A stretch of DNA of 64,000 nucleotides. It comes from Arthrobacter_N sp051262515. GTDB lineage: Bacteria; Actinomycetota; Actinomycetes; Actinomycetales; Micrococcaceae. The translations under genes and the position numbers were made by a program. The stretch spans positions 124,001 through 188,000 of the forward strand of contig NZ_JBIMER010000005.1 of the NCBI RefSeq assembly GCF_051262515.1, written 5' to 3'. Of the stretch, positions 8,522 through 17,583 are shown piece after piece (position 1 is the first letter of the stretch; each line of letters opens with the position of its first letter). The notes under the pieces were generated by a model. The model saw only the letters and a list, made by a program, of their open reading frames with translations. It was not told the DNA's origin and did no database searches.

Positions 8522-10003
8522 CTACTGCAGCGTGGCGGTCAGCCGGGCCGCGTTGTCCGCCCACCGGGCCAGCGGCGGACGCGCTTCCCATTCCTCGAGC
8601 GTGAGCAGCCTGGACGCGGCGCGGTAGACGTCCTGGACCTGCGTCACTTCGGCGACGGCCTCGGCGCCGATCAGCATCACGGAGACCTCCAGGTTCAGGG
8701 AGAACGAGCGCATGTCCATGTTCGACGAACCGAAGACGGCGACCTCGTCGTCGACGGTGAAGCACTTCGAATGCAGGACCATCGGCGCCGGGTAGCGGTA
8801 GATCTTCACGCCGGCGGACAGGAGTTGCTTGTAGTAGGACTGCTGGGCGTGGTGCACCAGCATCTGGTCCCCCGTTTCGGAGACGAACAGCTCGACGTCG
8901 ACCCCGCGTTGCGCCGCCGTCGTCACGGCGTAGAGCAGCGAATCGTCCGGGACGAAGTACGGGCTGGTGATGGTCAGCTTCTCGGTCGCCGAGTAGATCA
9001 GCGTGGTGAAGAGCCGCAGGTTGTTCTCCAGCTTGAACCCGGGCCCGCTGGGGACAATCTGGCCCGTGATCGATCCGCGCGGCACTTCGGGAACGACCCG
9101 GGTGAGGTCCTCCATCAGGTTCTCGTCGGTCTCCTGCGACCAGTCGGTGGCGAACACCACGTCCAGGCCGGTCACCAGGGGGCCGCGGACGCGCGCCATC
9201 AGATCCACCCACTCGCGGCCGGCCGCGTGCGCGGACGCGCGCTTGTATCCGGGCTCGATCAGGTTCTGGCTGCCGGTGAACGCGACCTCCCCGTCGATGA
9301 CCAGGATCTTCCGGTGGTTTCGGAGGTCGGGGCGGCGCCATCGCCTGCGCTGGAGCGAGACGGGCAACATGGCGCGCCACTCGATGCCGGCGTCGTTCAG
9401 GCGCTTCTTGAGCTTCGGGAATCCCTTGATCCGGGCGGTGCCCAGGTGGTCGAAGAGGAAGCGCACCTTCACGCCGCGGGCCGACGCCGCGTCCAGCGCG
9501 TCCAGCAGCGGACCCGCGAACTCCGGGTCGTCGCCGACGATGTAGAACTGGACATGCACGTAGCGCTCGGCGTCGTTGACCGCGGCGGTCATCGCCTCCA
9601 GCGACGCCCGGTAGCCGGTGATGAACTCCAGCGCGTTGCCCTCCTGCATCGGGAAGGCGCCGAGGTTGCGGTTCAGCTCGACGGCGGACCTGACCCAGTC
9701 GGGGGCGTCGAACTCGCTGTCGTCGATGTCCAGGTGCTGCGTGGCCGCCAGGACGCGGTCGTTGACGTCCTTCTGCCGCTGGATGCGTCGCTCCGACAGG
9801 CGGAAGTTGCCCAACAGGAGGAACAGGACCAGCCCGACGACCGGCATGAAGAAGATGGTCAAAAGCCAGGCCATCGCCGTGGTCGGCCGGCGGTTTCCGG
9901 GGACGATGCCGATCATGACCAACCGGATGCCCGCATCGATGACCCAGGCGGTCACGAGAAGCCATGCGGGAAGCGATTCCCACAATGCGAGCGCGTCGAA
10001 CAC
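8522..10003 (-). CDS. cls: Cardiolipin synthase (phospholipase D family)
   Basis: Membrane enzyme condensing phosphatidylglycerol into cardiolipin, 493 residues. Two N-terminal hydrophobic segments (residues 12-34 and 43-64) are the PLDNc anchor. The two HKD catalytic motifs are complete: NHRKILVID (His230, Lys232, Asp237) and LHSKCFTVDD (His411, Lys413, Asp418), each followed by GS-N (GSQN, GSSN). It is transcribed alone, convergent with pabB and divergent from pabC. Confidence 0.95.
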   Translation of the reverse strand: MFDALALWESLPAWLLVTAWVIDAGIRLVMIGIVPGNRRPTTAMAWLLTIFFMPVVGLVLFLLLGNFRLSERRIQRQKDVNDRVLAATQHLDIDDSEFDAPDWVRSAVELNRNLGAFPMQEGNALEFITGYRASLEAMTAAVNDAERYVHVQFYIVGDDPEFAGPLLDALDAASARGVKVRFLFDHLGTARIKGFPKLKKRLNDAGIEWRAMLPVSLQRRRWRRPDLRNHRKILVIDGEVAFTGSQNLIEPGYKRASAHAAGREWVDLMARVRGPLVTGLDVVFATDWSQETDENLMEDLTRVVPEVPRGSITGQIVPSGPGFKLENNLRLFTTLIYSATEKLTITSPYFVPDDSLLYAVTTAAQRGVDVELFVSETGDQMLVHHAQQSYYKQLLSAGVKIYRYPAPMVLHSKCFTVDDEVAVFGSSNMDMRSFSLNLEVSVMLIGAEAVAEVTQVQDVYRAASRLLTLEEWEARPPLARWADNAARLTATLQ

Positions 10004-10078
10004 GGAACCTCCCAGTCACGCCGAACAATGCCCTCAAGCCTAGCCGCATCCGGCGTGCGCCGGGCGTAGGGTTTATCC

Positions 10079-10981
10079 ATGACTGTCTTGGTGTTTGTGG
10101 ACCCCTCCCACCCGGCCGGCCGGGTGGCCGACGCGTCCGTTCCGCAGCTGTCCGCACTTGATCAGGGCGCCACCCGGGGCGACGGCGTGTTCGAGTCCGC
10201 GCTGTACACGGACGGCGCGGTGCGCAAGCTGGACGCGCATCTGTCCCGCATGGTCGTTTCGGCCGCGAGCTGCGATCTGCCGTTGCCCGCCGAGGACGCC
10301 TGGCGGGCCGCGATCGCGACGGCGGTTCAGGCCTACGAGGCCGAACGCGCAGCGGGCACCGGCGGACCGGACACCTCGGACGACGAGGCCGTGGTGAAGC
10401 TCGTCGCGACGCGCGGACCCGAGGGCGCCGGCCACGGAACCGCCTGGGTGGCCGTTTCGCCGGCCCCTGCGCTGGGACGCCGGCAGCGCTCGGAGGGCAT
10501 CGCCGTCGTGCTCCTGGACCGCGGCTACGACTCCACGATCGCCGACCGCGCCCCCTGGCTGCTGATGGGCGCCAAGACGCTGTCCTACGCCGTCAACATG
10601 GCCGCCCTGCGGCATGCCCGCAAGCAGGGCGCAGACGACGTCATCTTCGTCTCGAGCGACGGCCGCGTGCTGGAGGGCCCGACGTCGACGGTGCTCCTGG
10701 CCGTGCGCGAGGGCGGACGCAAGCGCCTGATCACCCCGATGCTGGAAACGGGAATCCTGCCCGGCACCACGCAAGGGGCCATCTTCGCCGCGGCCGAGTC
10801 GGCGGGTTGGGAGCTCGGCTACGGTCCGCTGGAGCCGCAGCACCTGATCCAGGCCGACGCCGTCTGGCTGGTTTCCAGCGTCCGGCTCCTCGCGCCGGTG
10901 AACTCGCTCGACGGCGTCGAACTCTCCCGCGACCCGGAACTGCACGCGGAACTCACAGCGATGGTCAACGCCATCCGCTAG
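10079..10981 (+). CDS. pabC: Aminodeoxychorismate lyase (class IV aminotransferase fold)
   Basis: PLP enzyme releasing pyruvate from aminodeoxychorismate to give p-aminobenzoate for folate, 300 residues. Seen: the N-terminal GATRGDGVFES block, the PLP lysine Lys166 in MGAKTLSYAVN, and the cofactor region EGPTSTVLL near residue 199. The fold is shared with branched-chain aminotransferases and D-amino acid transaminases. Proximity to the PabB fusion makes the lyase assignment the best one. Confidence 0.85.
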   Translation: MTVLVFVDPSHPAGRVADASVPQLSALDQGATRGDGVFESALYTDGAVRKLDAHLSRMVVSAASCDLPLPAEDAWRAAIATAVQAYEAERAAGTGGPDTSDDEAVVKLVATRGPEGAGHGTAWVAVSPAPALGRRQRSEGIAVVLLDRGYDSTIADRAPWLLMGAKTLSYAVNMAALRHARKQGADDVIFVSSDGRVLEGPTSTVLLAVREGGRKRLITPMLETGILPGTTQGAIFAAAESAGWELGYGPLEPQHLIQADAVWLVSSVRLLAPVNSLDGVELSRDPELHAELTAMVNAIR

Positions 10982-10985
10982 CCGC

Positions 10986-11006
10986 GCCGCCCGCGCGCCG
11001 GGCGGC
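10986..11006. terminator. Hairpin between convergent pabC and the ECF gene
   Basis: GCCGCCC and GGGCGGC arms separated by 7 bases, lying in the 24-base gap and touching the ECF stop codon. There is no T-run, so a bidirectional terminator is likely but not proven. Confidence 0.45.
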
Positions 11007-13480
11007 TACGTCCAGACGAGGTTCCATTGGCCGGAGGCCACGGACGCCCAGACGGCCGCCGCGCCCAGGAGCGCACCACCGGCCACGACGCCGAGGTCCC
11101 GCCGTGCGAACACGGATTCGCGCGCCCAGGACCTTTCGGCGCCGCCGAAGCCCTTGGCCTCCATCGTGACGGCCAGCCGCGACGCGCGGCGGATGGCCTG
11201 AACCAAGAGGCCGAAAGCCTGGCCCAGGTTCGCCAGGATGCGCTGGCCCAGCGACCCGCGCGATCCCACGCCGCGCGCGCGGCGTGCCATGCCCAGGGTC
11301 GTCCACTCCTCGACGAGGAGTCCGAGCAGCCGCATGCCGGCCAGCGCCCCGAGGACGAATCGGTGCGGCAGCCGGGCCTTCTGCGCCAGGGCGTTCGCCA
11401 GGTCGGTCGGGTCCGTCGTGGAGAAGACGAGGACCGCCGGCACCGCGACGGCGAACGCGCGCAGCCCCGTCGCGAGACCCGCGACGAGCGACCCCTCCGT
11501 GACCGTGAACACTGCGAGGTCCAACAGCACGGCGCCCGAGTCGTTGCCCACCAGCGCGGTGCCCCATGCGCCGAACAGCCCGGCGACCAGCAGCGGCCAG
11601 GCCCGGGCGAGGAAGCGCGCTATGGTGATGCCGGCGAGCGGCAGCAGGCACAGCGTCACCAACACCACGAGTCCGGCGCTCACGAAATCCAGGGTCGCCA
11701 CCAGCGGGATGGTCGCCAGCGCGACGGCGCCGAGCTTCGCCAGCGGATTGGAGCGGCCGAGGAGACTGGTCCGGCCGGACGCAGTGGGCTCCAGCAGGCC
11801 GGGCCGTCCGACGTCGGCGCCCCCCTCCGCCGCGGGCGGACCGGCGGCGAGGGTCTCCACGGCCAGCGTGCGTGCGCCGAGTGCCGCGGCGAAGTGTTCG
11901 TCGTGGGTCACGGCGACGACCGAGGCTCCCGCCTCCAGATGCTCGCGCAGCAACAGCGCGAGTTCGGTCCACGTGTTCATGTCCTGGCCGAACGTGGGTT
12001 CGTCCACGATCAACACCGACGGCCCCGCGGCGAGCACGGTGGCGACCGAGAGCCGGCGTTTTTCGCCGCCGGACAGGGTGAAGGGGTTCGCGTCGGCCAG
12101 GTGCCGCAGCCCGAGGCGGTCCAACAAGCCATCGACCCGTTCGGCGATCTGATCGTCGCCGAACAGCGGAATCCGGCTCCCCGACACCCGCGCCTGCCGC
12201 GGACCGAACGCCAGCTCCTCGCGCACCGTGGCCGCCACGAACTGGTGTTCCGGCTCCTGGAAGACGGTGCCGATGCGGCTGACCAAGTCGGCTGCCTTCC
12301 ACCGGTGGGGACGCTCGGCGAGGACGGTGGAGTTGGCCCTCGCCGAACCCTCCGGCGGGTCGCCGGGCGAGGTGAGCGCCGGCGTCGCGACGACGCGTCC
12401 CGAGCGTTCGGGAAGGAGTCCCGCGAGCGTCAGGGCGAGTGTGGACTTGCCGGAGCCGTTCGCTCCGGTGATGCAAAGGGCCTCCGCGGCGCCCAGTCGC
12501 AGGTCCACTCCGGCCAGTGCCACGGGGGCGCCCGCGGTCCGGGCCACGGACAGCAGCTCGGTGCGCAGCAGCATCTCCCCGGCCGGGCGCGCGCCGGCGT
12601 CGTCCGCCATCGCCGGGAGCACCGGGAGGATCGGCACGTGGCCGGGAACCCACACGCCGGCGCGGATGAGATCCTCGCGCACGGGGCCGGGGGCGAACAG
12701 TTCGGCGGGAGTGCCCTGGTGCGCCACGCCTCCCCCGGGCTCGAGGACCACCACGCGGTCCACGTGCGGTGCCCAGGCATCCAGGCGGTGCTCGACGATG
12801 ACGGCCGTCGCCCCGGTGAGTTCCAGTGCCGCCACCACGGCGTCGCGGACCTCGCGGACGCCCGCGGGATCCAGGTTGGCCGTGGGCTCGTCGAGCAGCA
12901 CCAGACCGGGCCGCATAGCCAGGATCCCGGCGAGCGTCAGCCGCTGCTTCTGGCCGCCGGAGAGGGAGGACGACGGATGGTCGAGCCCGACCCGCAGCCC
13001 GACGGCGTCCAGCGCCTCGGCGACCCGGGGCCAGATCTCATCGCGCGGCACGGCGAGGTTTTCGGCCCCGAACGCCACGTCGTCGCCGACGCGCGCCTGG
13101 ACGACCTGCGTCTCCGGGTCCTGCTGCATCAGTCCTGCGCGGCCCGTCGACGCGTGGGCCGGGCGACCGTCGACCAGCAGTTCCCCGGCGGATGCCGTGT
13201 CCTCGTCCGCGTGGAGCACGCCGGCGAGGGCGTGGAGCAGGGTGGATTTGCCCGCGCCCGACGGCCCGGCGAGCAGGATCCGCTCCCCCGGCCGGATGTC
13301 CAGGTCGAGGCCACGCAGGGCGTCTCGGGTGCGGTCGGCATGCCGCCAGCCCCACCCTCGGGCGCTCACCGAGGCGGGCGCGTGCCCGGCGACGGGCCGC
13401 GTGCCCGGCGCGGCGCCGTGTTCGCCACGCCGCTCCGCTCCGTGGCCGGCGGCACCGGCGTCGTGCATGTGGGTGGCCAT
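11006..13480 (-). CDS. ECF transporter, fused ATPase-ATPase-T component
   Basis: Single 824-residue chain carrying a complete energising module. The first ABC domain has Walker A GPSGAGKST at 72-80, signature LSGGQKQR at 173-180 and Walker B LVLLDEPT. The second has GANGSGKST at about 339-347, LSGGEKRR at 469-476 and VLIVDEPT. Residues about 575-824 are a CbiQ/YkoC-type membrane T component, including the ATPase-coupling segment MARRARGVGSRG. The YkoE-like substrate component is encoded 15 bases upstream and a TPP riboswitch precedes both, so the cargo is probably hydroxymethylpyrimidine or another thiamine precursor. These parts are usually separate proteins (YkoD has two ATPase domains, YkoC is separate). 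Confidence 0.92.
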   Translation of the reverse strand: MATHMHDAGAAGHGAERRGEHGAAPGTRPVAGHAPASVSARGWGWRHADRTRDALRGLDLDIRPGERILLAGPSGAGKSTLLHALAGVLHADEDTASAGELLVDGRPAHASTGRAGLMQQDPETQVVQARVGDDVAFGAENLAVPRDEIWPRVAEALDAVGLRVGLDHPSSSLSGGQKQRLTLAGILAMRPGLVLLDEPTANLDPAGVREVRDAVVAALELTGATAVIVEHRLDAWAPHVDRVVVLEPGGGVAHQGTPAELFAPGPVREDLIRAGVWVPGHVPILPVLPAMADDAGARPAGEMLLRTELLSVARTAGAPVALAGVDLRLGAAEALCITGANGSGKSTLALTLAGLLPERSGRVVATPALTSPGDPPEGSARANSTVLAERPHRWKAADLVSRIGTVFQEPEHQFVAATVREELAFGPRQARVSGSRIPLFGDDQIAERVDGLLDRLGLRHLADANPFTLSGGEKRRLSVATVLAAGPSVLIVDEPTFGQDMNTWTELALLLREHLEAGASVVAVTHDEHFAAALGARTLAVETLAAGPPAAEGGADVGRPGLLEPTASGRTSLLGRSNPLAKLGAVALATIPLVATLDFVSAGLVVLVTLCLLPLAGITIARFLARAWPLLVAGLFGAWGTALVGNDSGAVLLDLAVFTVTEGSLVAGLATGLRAFAVAVPAVLVFSTTDPTDLANALAQKARLPHRFVLGALAGMRLLGLLVEEWTTLGMARRARGVGSRGSLGQRILANLGQAFGLLVQAIRRASRLAVTMEAKGFGGAERSWARESVFARRDLGVVAGGALLGAAAVWASVASGQWNLVWT

Positions 13481-13495
13481 GAGGGGACCTACCGG

Positions 13496-14113
13496 CTAGC
13501 CCCGGGCCGGTTCCTGTCCGGCCTTGCGGGAGGCGAGGGCGGACAGCGCACCGGTGCGGGCGAGTGCCCGGGTGGCCAGCCAGGACAACAGCCCGGCGAT
13601 GACGATGCCGGAGACGGTCATGCAGCCCACGTAGACGAGCTTCATGGCGGCGGTGTATTCGGGGAACCAGTTGAAGACGAACGCGTCGTTGATTCCGCCG
13701 AAGAGGCCCGCCGCGGCGCCGGCGAGGAGCGCGGTCACCAGGCCCCAGCGCCGGTAGAGGAACGCGGCGAACACGAGTTCGGCGCCGAGGCCCTGGACAA
13801 GCCCGGACACCAGCACGGTCCAGCCGTATTCGGAGCCGAGGAACGCGGACACGACGGCGGCGACGGTCTCGCAGAACAGGGCCGCGCCCGGCTTGCGGAT
13901 GATCAGCGCGCCCAGCACGGCCGGGAAGAGCCAGAATCCGGCCACGAGCGCCGAGGACGGCGGGAAGGCGACGAAGAGGAAGTCCAGCGCGTGGTGGATG
14001 GTGTTCCAGCCGAAGAAGATGACGCCGGAGGCGACGGCGATCACGGCCGCGACGACGATGTCGACGACGCGCCACGAGGCGCGCGCGTTGCGGGGGTTCT
14101 GCAGGGTGGTCAT
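13496..14113 (-). CDS. ykoE: YkoE-like ECF substrate-binding membrane component
   Basis: S component of the thiamine-pathway ECF transporter, 205 residues with about six membrane segments. The N-terminal pattern VVDIVVAAVIAVASGVIFFGWN is typical of YkoE. It captures the substrate and docks with the fused A-A-T protein encoded next. The ATG at 14111-14113 is preceded by AAGGAGG. That Shine-Dalgarno sits inside a hairpin (14121-14140), fitting translational control by the upstream TPP riboswitch. Confidence 0.9.
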   Translation of the reverse strand: MTTLQNPRNARASWRVVDIVVAAVIAVASGVIFFGWNTIHHALDFLFVAFPPSSALVAGFWLFPAVLGALIIRKPGAALFCETVAAVVSAFLGSEYGWTVLVSGLVQGLGAELVFAAFLYRRWGLVTALLAGAAAGLFGGINDAFVFNWFPEYTAAMKLVYVGCMTVSGIVIAGLLSWLATRALARTGALSALASRKAGQEPARG

Positions 14114-14120
14114 GGTTTTT

Positions 14121-14140
14121 CCTCCTTGAGGGCAAGGAGG
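14121..14140 (-). promoter_or_regulatory. Hairpin sequestering the ykoE ribosome-binding site
   Basis: On the minus strand CCTCCTTG pairs with CAAGGAGG across a CCCT loop. The downstream arm contains the AAGGAGG Shine-Dalgarno of ykoE. It lies between the TPP aptamer and the start codon, so it is the likely expression platform. Confidence 0.7.
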
Positions 14141-14176
14141 GGAGGAAGAGTCGACGGCGCGCTCACCCTGAGATCT

Positions 14177-14287
14177 CGACTCCCTTCGCCGGTACTAGCC
14201 GGAGCAGGTTCGAGGGTCTGCGTCGAAGCGCACTCTCAGCATCAGTTGACCGGGCCGTTGGGCACCGATCGTGACGCTCCCCTGTCG
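14177..14287 (-). ncRNA. TPP (THI element) riboswitch
   Basis: On the minus strand the order is: closing stem CGAC/GTCG, AGGGGAGC, the conserved CTGAGAGTGCG, then GACCCTCGAACCTG, then a CCGGCTAGTACCGG stem-loop, and finally GAAGGGAGTCGAGA. This matches the universally conserved thiamine pyrophosphate aptamer. It lies upstream of ykoE and the ECF gene, so thiamine pyrophosphate should shut off uptake of thiamine or its precursors. Confidence 0.95.
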
Positions 14288-14363
14288 TAGTTGTTCAGTG
14301 TCCCCAGTCTAGCCCCGCGTTATGCTGGGCAGGTAATCACGCCGAACGACGGGAGCACTGCAC

Positions 14364-14633
14364 GTGAACATTCTGCTGAAGGTGGGCGGCACCATCATTT
14401 CGCTGGTCGCGGGGCTGGCCGGCGCCAAGGTCGTGGACGCGGTCTGGACGAAAGTCACCGGCAACGAGCCGCCCAAGCCGACGAACCCCAAGACGCAGGC
14501 GGAGGCGACGCTGCGCCAGGCACTGGGCTTCGCCGTGATGTCCTCCGTGGTCGCGGCCGTGATCCAGGTGGCGACCAACCGCGGGACGCAACGCGCCATC
14601 GCGCGGTTCAACCGCACCCTCGACGAGGTCTAG
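14364..14633 (+). CDS. DUF4235 small membrane protein
   Basis: 89-residue protein with a hydrophobic N-terminal segment (residues 1-28, GGTIISLVAGLAGAKVVDAVW) and a second at about 52-70. A basic stretch with TNRGTQRAI follows. It matches the actinobacterial DUF4235 pattern. The function is not known. It is convergent with the end of the Mrp operon (8-base gap). Confidence 0.85.
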   Translation: MNILLKVGGTIISLVAGLAGAKVVDAVWTKVTGNEPPKPTNPKTQAEATLRQALGFAVMSSVVAAVIQVATNRGTQRAIARFNRTLDEV

Positions 14634-14640
14634 AAGGCGT

Positions 14641-15042
14641 CTAGGGGCTGCCCGGCGGGGTCTCGCGGCCGCCGGCGTTGCCGTCGGCGGCCCGGGCCAC
14701 CACCTCGTCGAGGTCGTCCAGCACCAGCGTTTCCTTCTTCAGGTGCCTAGTCCGGTATCCGGATCGACCGACCATGTGTGCGCTGACTGGTGCCGTCAGC
14801 AGCTGGAGCATCCACGCCAGGAACAGCGCGGGGGCCACGGACCACGAGCCCATCTGCAGGCCCACGGCCGTGAGCATCAGCAACAGCCCCAGCACCTGCG
14901 GCTTCGTGGCTGCGTGCATCCTGGACAGCAGGTCGGGAAAGCGGAGCATGCCGATTCCGGCGGCGAACGACATCAGCGCGCCGACGACCAGGAAGACGGC
15001 GGACACCACGTCCACGGCGGTCCCCCACAGCGAATTGTCCAT
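14641..15042 (-). CDS. mnhG: Mrp Na+/H+ antiporter subunit G
   Basis: 133 residues with three membrane segments and the family motif GIGMLRFPDLLSRMHAATK around residues 28-46. It is a small subunit of the multi-subunit cation/proton antiporter. Its ATG overlaps the mnhF stop by one base (TAATG). Last gene of the operon. Confidence 0.92.
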   Translation of the reverse strand: MDNSLWGTAVDVVSAVFLVVGALMSFAAGIGMLRFPDLLSRMHAATKPQVLGLLLMLTAVGLQMGSWSVAPALFLAWMLQLLTAPVSAHMVGRSGYRTRHLKKETLVLDDLDEVVARAADGNAGGRETPPGSP

Positions 15043-15311
15043 TAGGAGTTCCTCCGGTCCGTCACGTAGCGCGAGATCGTCACCGAGCCGATGAAGCCGA
15101 TCACGCTGGCCGCCAGGACAAACGGCAGGTGGTCGATGTGGTGGTTCGCGGCCATGTCGATGCACAGGGCGGCGACGACGATGGTCAGGAGCACATCCAG
15201 GCCGATGACCCTCTCCAGGATGGAGGGGCCGCGGGCTATGCGGACGAGGGCCAGGGCCGCGGCGGCCGCGATCAGCAGTCCCGAGGCCCATACGGCGATG
15301 TCCATGATCAT
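15042..15311 (-). CDS. mnhF: Mrp Na+/H+ antiporter subunit F
   Basis: 89 residues, three membrane helices, with the conserved RIARGPSILERVIGLDVL block after helix 1. The ATG at 15311 overlaps the mnhE stop by 4 bases; a second ATG two codons later is an alternative. Required for assembly of the antiporter complex in the family. Confidence 0.92.
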   Translation of the reverse strand: MIMDIAVWASGLLIAAAAALALVRIARGPSILERVIGLDVLLTIVVAALCIDMAANHHIDHLPFVLAASVIGFIGSVTISRYVTDRRNS

Positions 15312-15937
15312 GCTGTCCTCCCGCGCTTCGCGCCGGCCTCGGCGCCGTTCTCCGCCTCGAGCGAGGCAAGTTCCTCGCGCGTCCCCATCACGCGAATCAG
15401 CCGGGCCTCGGTGGCGCGCACCTTGCGGCGGAAGTCCTCCGCCTCCTCCCGGGTGTTCACGTCCAGGACGTGGAGATACAGGGTCGCGTTGGGACGGTCC
15501 ACCTCCACGGTGAACGATCCCGGTATCAGGGTGAGGACGTGGGAGACCGTGGTGATCATCAGGTCCTCGCGGCTGCGCAGGCCCACCCCGACGACGGCGC
15601 TGCGCACCTTGGGGCCCTTGACCAGCGCGGTGCCGAGGACCTGGAAACTCGCGACGGCGATGTCCCACACGAACCGCGCGGCGAAGAGCGCTGCGCGCCA
15701 CACGTTGAACCGGCCGCTGAGCTCCACCGGCGGTAGCCGGAACGCGGACACGACGCCGAGGGAGATCAGGAACCCGAACACCAGGTTGCCGATGGCGAAG
15801 TCCCGCCAGAGCGCGCCCCAGACGAGCACCATCCACACCAGCAGCGGCAGCTCCACCATGAAGCGCGCACGCTTGCGGCGACGGGATGCGGCGCCGGGGG
15901 TGCGCATGCCCAGTGCGGACGGACGCGTGGGAGTCAC
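15308..15937 (-). CDS. mnhE: Mrp Na+/H+ antiporter subunit E
   Basis: 209 residues. Hydrophobic N-terminal half, then the MnhE signature around LTLIPGSFTVEVD, with a charged C-terminal tail (EEAEDFRRKVRATEARL). The GTG start at 15937 overlaps the mnhD stop by 4 bases (GTGA). The downstream ATG in MRTPGA is a possible shorter start. Confidence 0.9.
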   Translation of the reverse strand: MTPTRPSALGMRTPGAASRRRKRARFMVELPLLVWMVLVWGALWRDFAIGNLVFGFLISLGVVSAFRLPPVELSGRFNVWRAALFAARFVWDIAVASFQVLGTALVKGPKVRSAVVGVGLRSREDLMITTVSHVLTLIPGSFTVEVDRPNATLYLHVLDVNTREEAEDFRRKVRATEARLIRVMGTREELASLEAENGAEAGAKRGRTA

Positions 15938-17583
15938 GGTGCCACTCCCGTCACGGGTGCGTTGCGCTCCGAGGCGGTCCCCAGCACCGCCGAGATGTAG
16001 TCGTTGCGGTCCATCATGTTGCGCGCCGCCTGCTCGCTGAGTCCGAACAGCGGGCCGGCGAACACCGTCAGCGACAGGCCCAGGACCACCAGGGCGGCCG
16101 TCGAGCCGACCATGGCGCGGGGCAGGAGCTCGATGTCGCCGCGGTCGCTGAACCGGCTGGCGGGATGGTCGGCGACGTGGCGGTAGGTGGTCACGCGCCC
16201 GCCGTCGGCCGCGCCGACCAGGAGCAGCGGGTCCGGGTCCTCCGCGTCCTCCGCCTTCCGCCAGAACGCCCGGTTCCAGACCCGAGCGACGGCCAGCAGG
16301 GTCAGCAGCGACGTGGCCACGGCCCCGCCCAGGAGAACCCAGGCCAGCGGTGTCCCGAGTTCGATCCCGCCCTGCAGCAGCCCCAGCTTGCCCAGGAAGC
16401 CGGAGAACGGCGGGATGCCGGCCAGGTTCATGGCCGGGAGGAAGAACAGGACGGCCAGCACCGGGGAAAGCTTGGAGAGCGATCCGAGCCGGTCGGCGTT
16501 CGAGGTCCCGGCGCGGCGTTCGATCAGGCCCGTCACGAGGAACAGGGACGTCTGGACGATGATGTGGTGGGCGACGTAGTAGACCGTCGCGGCAAGCGCC
16601 GCCACGTTGCCGATGGCGAGCCCGAACACCATGAAACCGATGTGGCTGGTGAGCGTGAAGGAGAGCATGCGTTTGATGTCCGCCTGCGCGATGGCGCCGA
16701 GGATCCCCACGATCATCGTCAGCAGCGCGACCACCATCAGCACCGAGTTGATGCGGTCCCCGGGGAACAGCAGGGTCTCGGTGCGCACCATGGCGTAGAT
16801 GCCGACCTTGGTCAGCAGTCCCGCGAACACCGCGGTCACGGGCGCGGGGGCCGTCGGGTAGGAGTCCGGGAGCCAGAACGAGAGCGGGAAGACCGCGGCC
16901 TTGATCCCGAACGCCACCAGGAGCATCAGGTGCAGGATCATCTGGGTGCCCGGATTGAGGTCGTTCAGCTTGAGCGCGAGGTCCGCCATGTTCACCGTTC
17001 CGGTCGCGGCGTAGATCATGCCGATCGCGATGAGGAACAACATGGAGGACACCACGGACACGACGACGTACGTCACGCCCGCGCGGATCCGCGCCGTCGT
17101 TCCGCCGAGGGTGAGCAGGACGTAGGACGCCGTCAGCAGTATCTCGAAGCCGACGTAGAGGTTGAAGAGGTCGCCGGCCAGAAACGCGTTGGAGACGCCG
17201 GCCACCAGAATCATGTAGGTCGGGTGGAAGACGGAGACGGGGCCGTCCTCGTCGCCGTCGGCCATGCCCTGCCCGGTCGCGTACACCAGCACGGCGAGGC
17301 TGACCGCCGTGGAGACCACGAGCATCAGGGAGGAGAACTCGTCGACCACCAGTGAGATGCCGAACGGCGGGGCCCATCCGCCGATCAGGACGGCCTGCGC
17401 TCCGTGGCCCCAGGCCGCGGTCAGCAGCCAGACCTCGAGCGCCAGGGTGATGACGAGCGTGGAAATCGTGGTGATGCGCTGGATCCGCGTATGGCGGCGC
17501 AACACGAAGGCCAGTGCCGCGCCCAGAATCGGAAGTGCTACGGCCAATGGCGCGAAGGCCACGGCGGCCAATGGTTCGGTCAT
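15934..17583 (-). CDS. mnhD: Mrp Na+/H+ antiporter subunit D
   Basis: 549-residue polytopic protein of the NuoN/NuoM-like proton-pumping family, with about 14 helices. Conserved charged membrane residues are visible in the blocks NLYVGFEILLTASYVLL (Glu) and FGIKAAVFPLSFWLPDSYPTAPAP (Lys). It catalyses ion translocation together with MrpA. The end overlaps mnhE and the start overlaps mnhC. Confidence 0.95.
   Translation of the reverse strand: MTEPLAAVAFAPLAVALPILGAALAFVLRRHTRIQRITTISTLVITLALEVWLLTAAWGHGAQAVLIGGWAPPFGISLVVDEFSSLMLVVSTAVSLAVLVYATGQGMADGDEDGPVSVFHPTYMILVAGVSNAFLAGDLFNLYVGFEILLTASYVLLTLGGTTARIRAGVTYVVVSVVSSMLFLIAIGMIYAATGTVNMADLALKLNDLNPGTQMILHLMLLVAFGIKAAVFPLSFWLPDSYPTAPAPVTAVFAGLLTKVGIYAMVRTETLLFPGDRINSVLMVVALLTMIVGILGAIAQADIKRMLSFTLTSHIGFMVFGLAIGNVAALAATVYYVAHHIIVQTSLFLVTGLIERRAGTSNADRLGSLSKLSPVLAVLFFLPAMNLAGIPPFSGFLGKLGLLQGGIELGTPLAWVLLGGAVATSLLTLLAVARVWNRAFWRKAEDAEDPDPLLLVGAADGGRVTTYRHVADHPASRFSDRGDIELLPRAMVGSTAALVVLGLSLTVFAGPLFGLSEQAARNMMDRNDYISAVLGTASERNAPVTGVAP

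Noticed and set aside
11027..14290. 1087-residue plus-strand open frame opposite the ECF transporter
   Set aside because: Gly/Arg/Glu/His-rich shadow that even runs across the TPP riboswitch.
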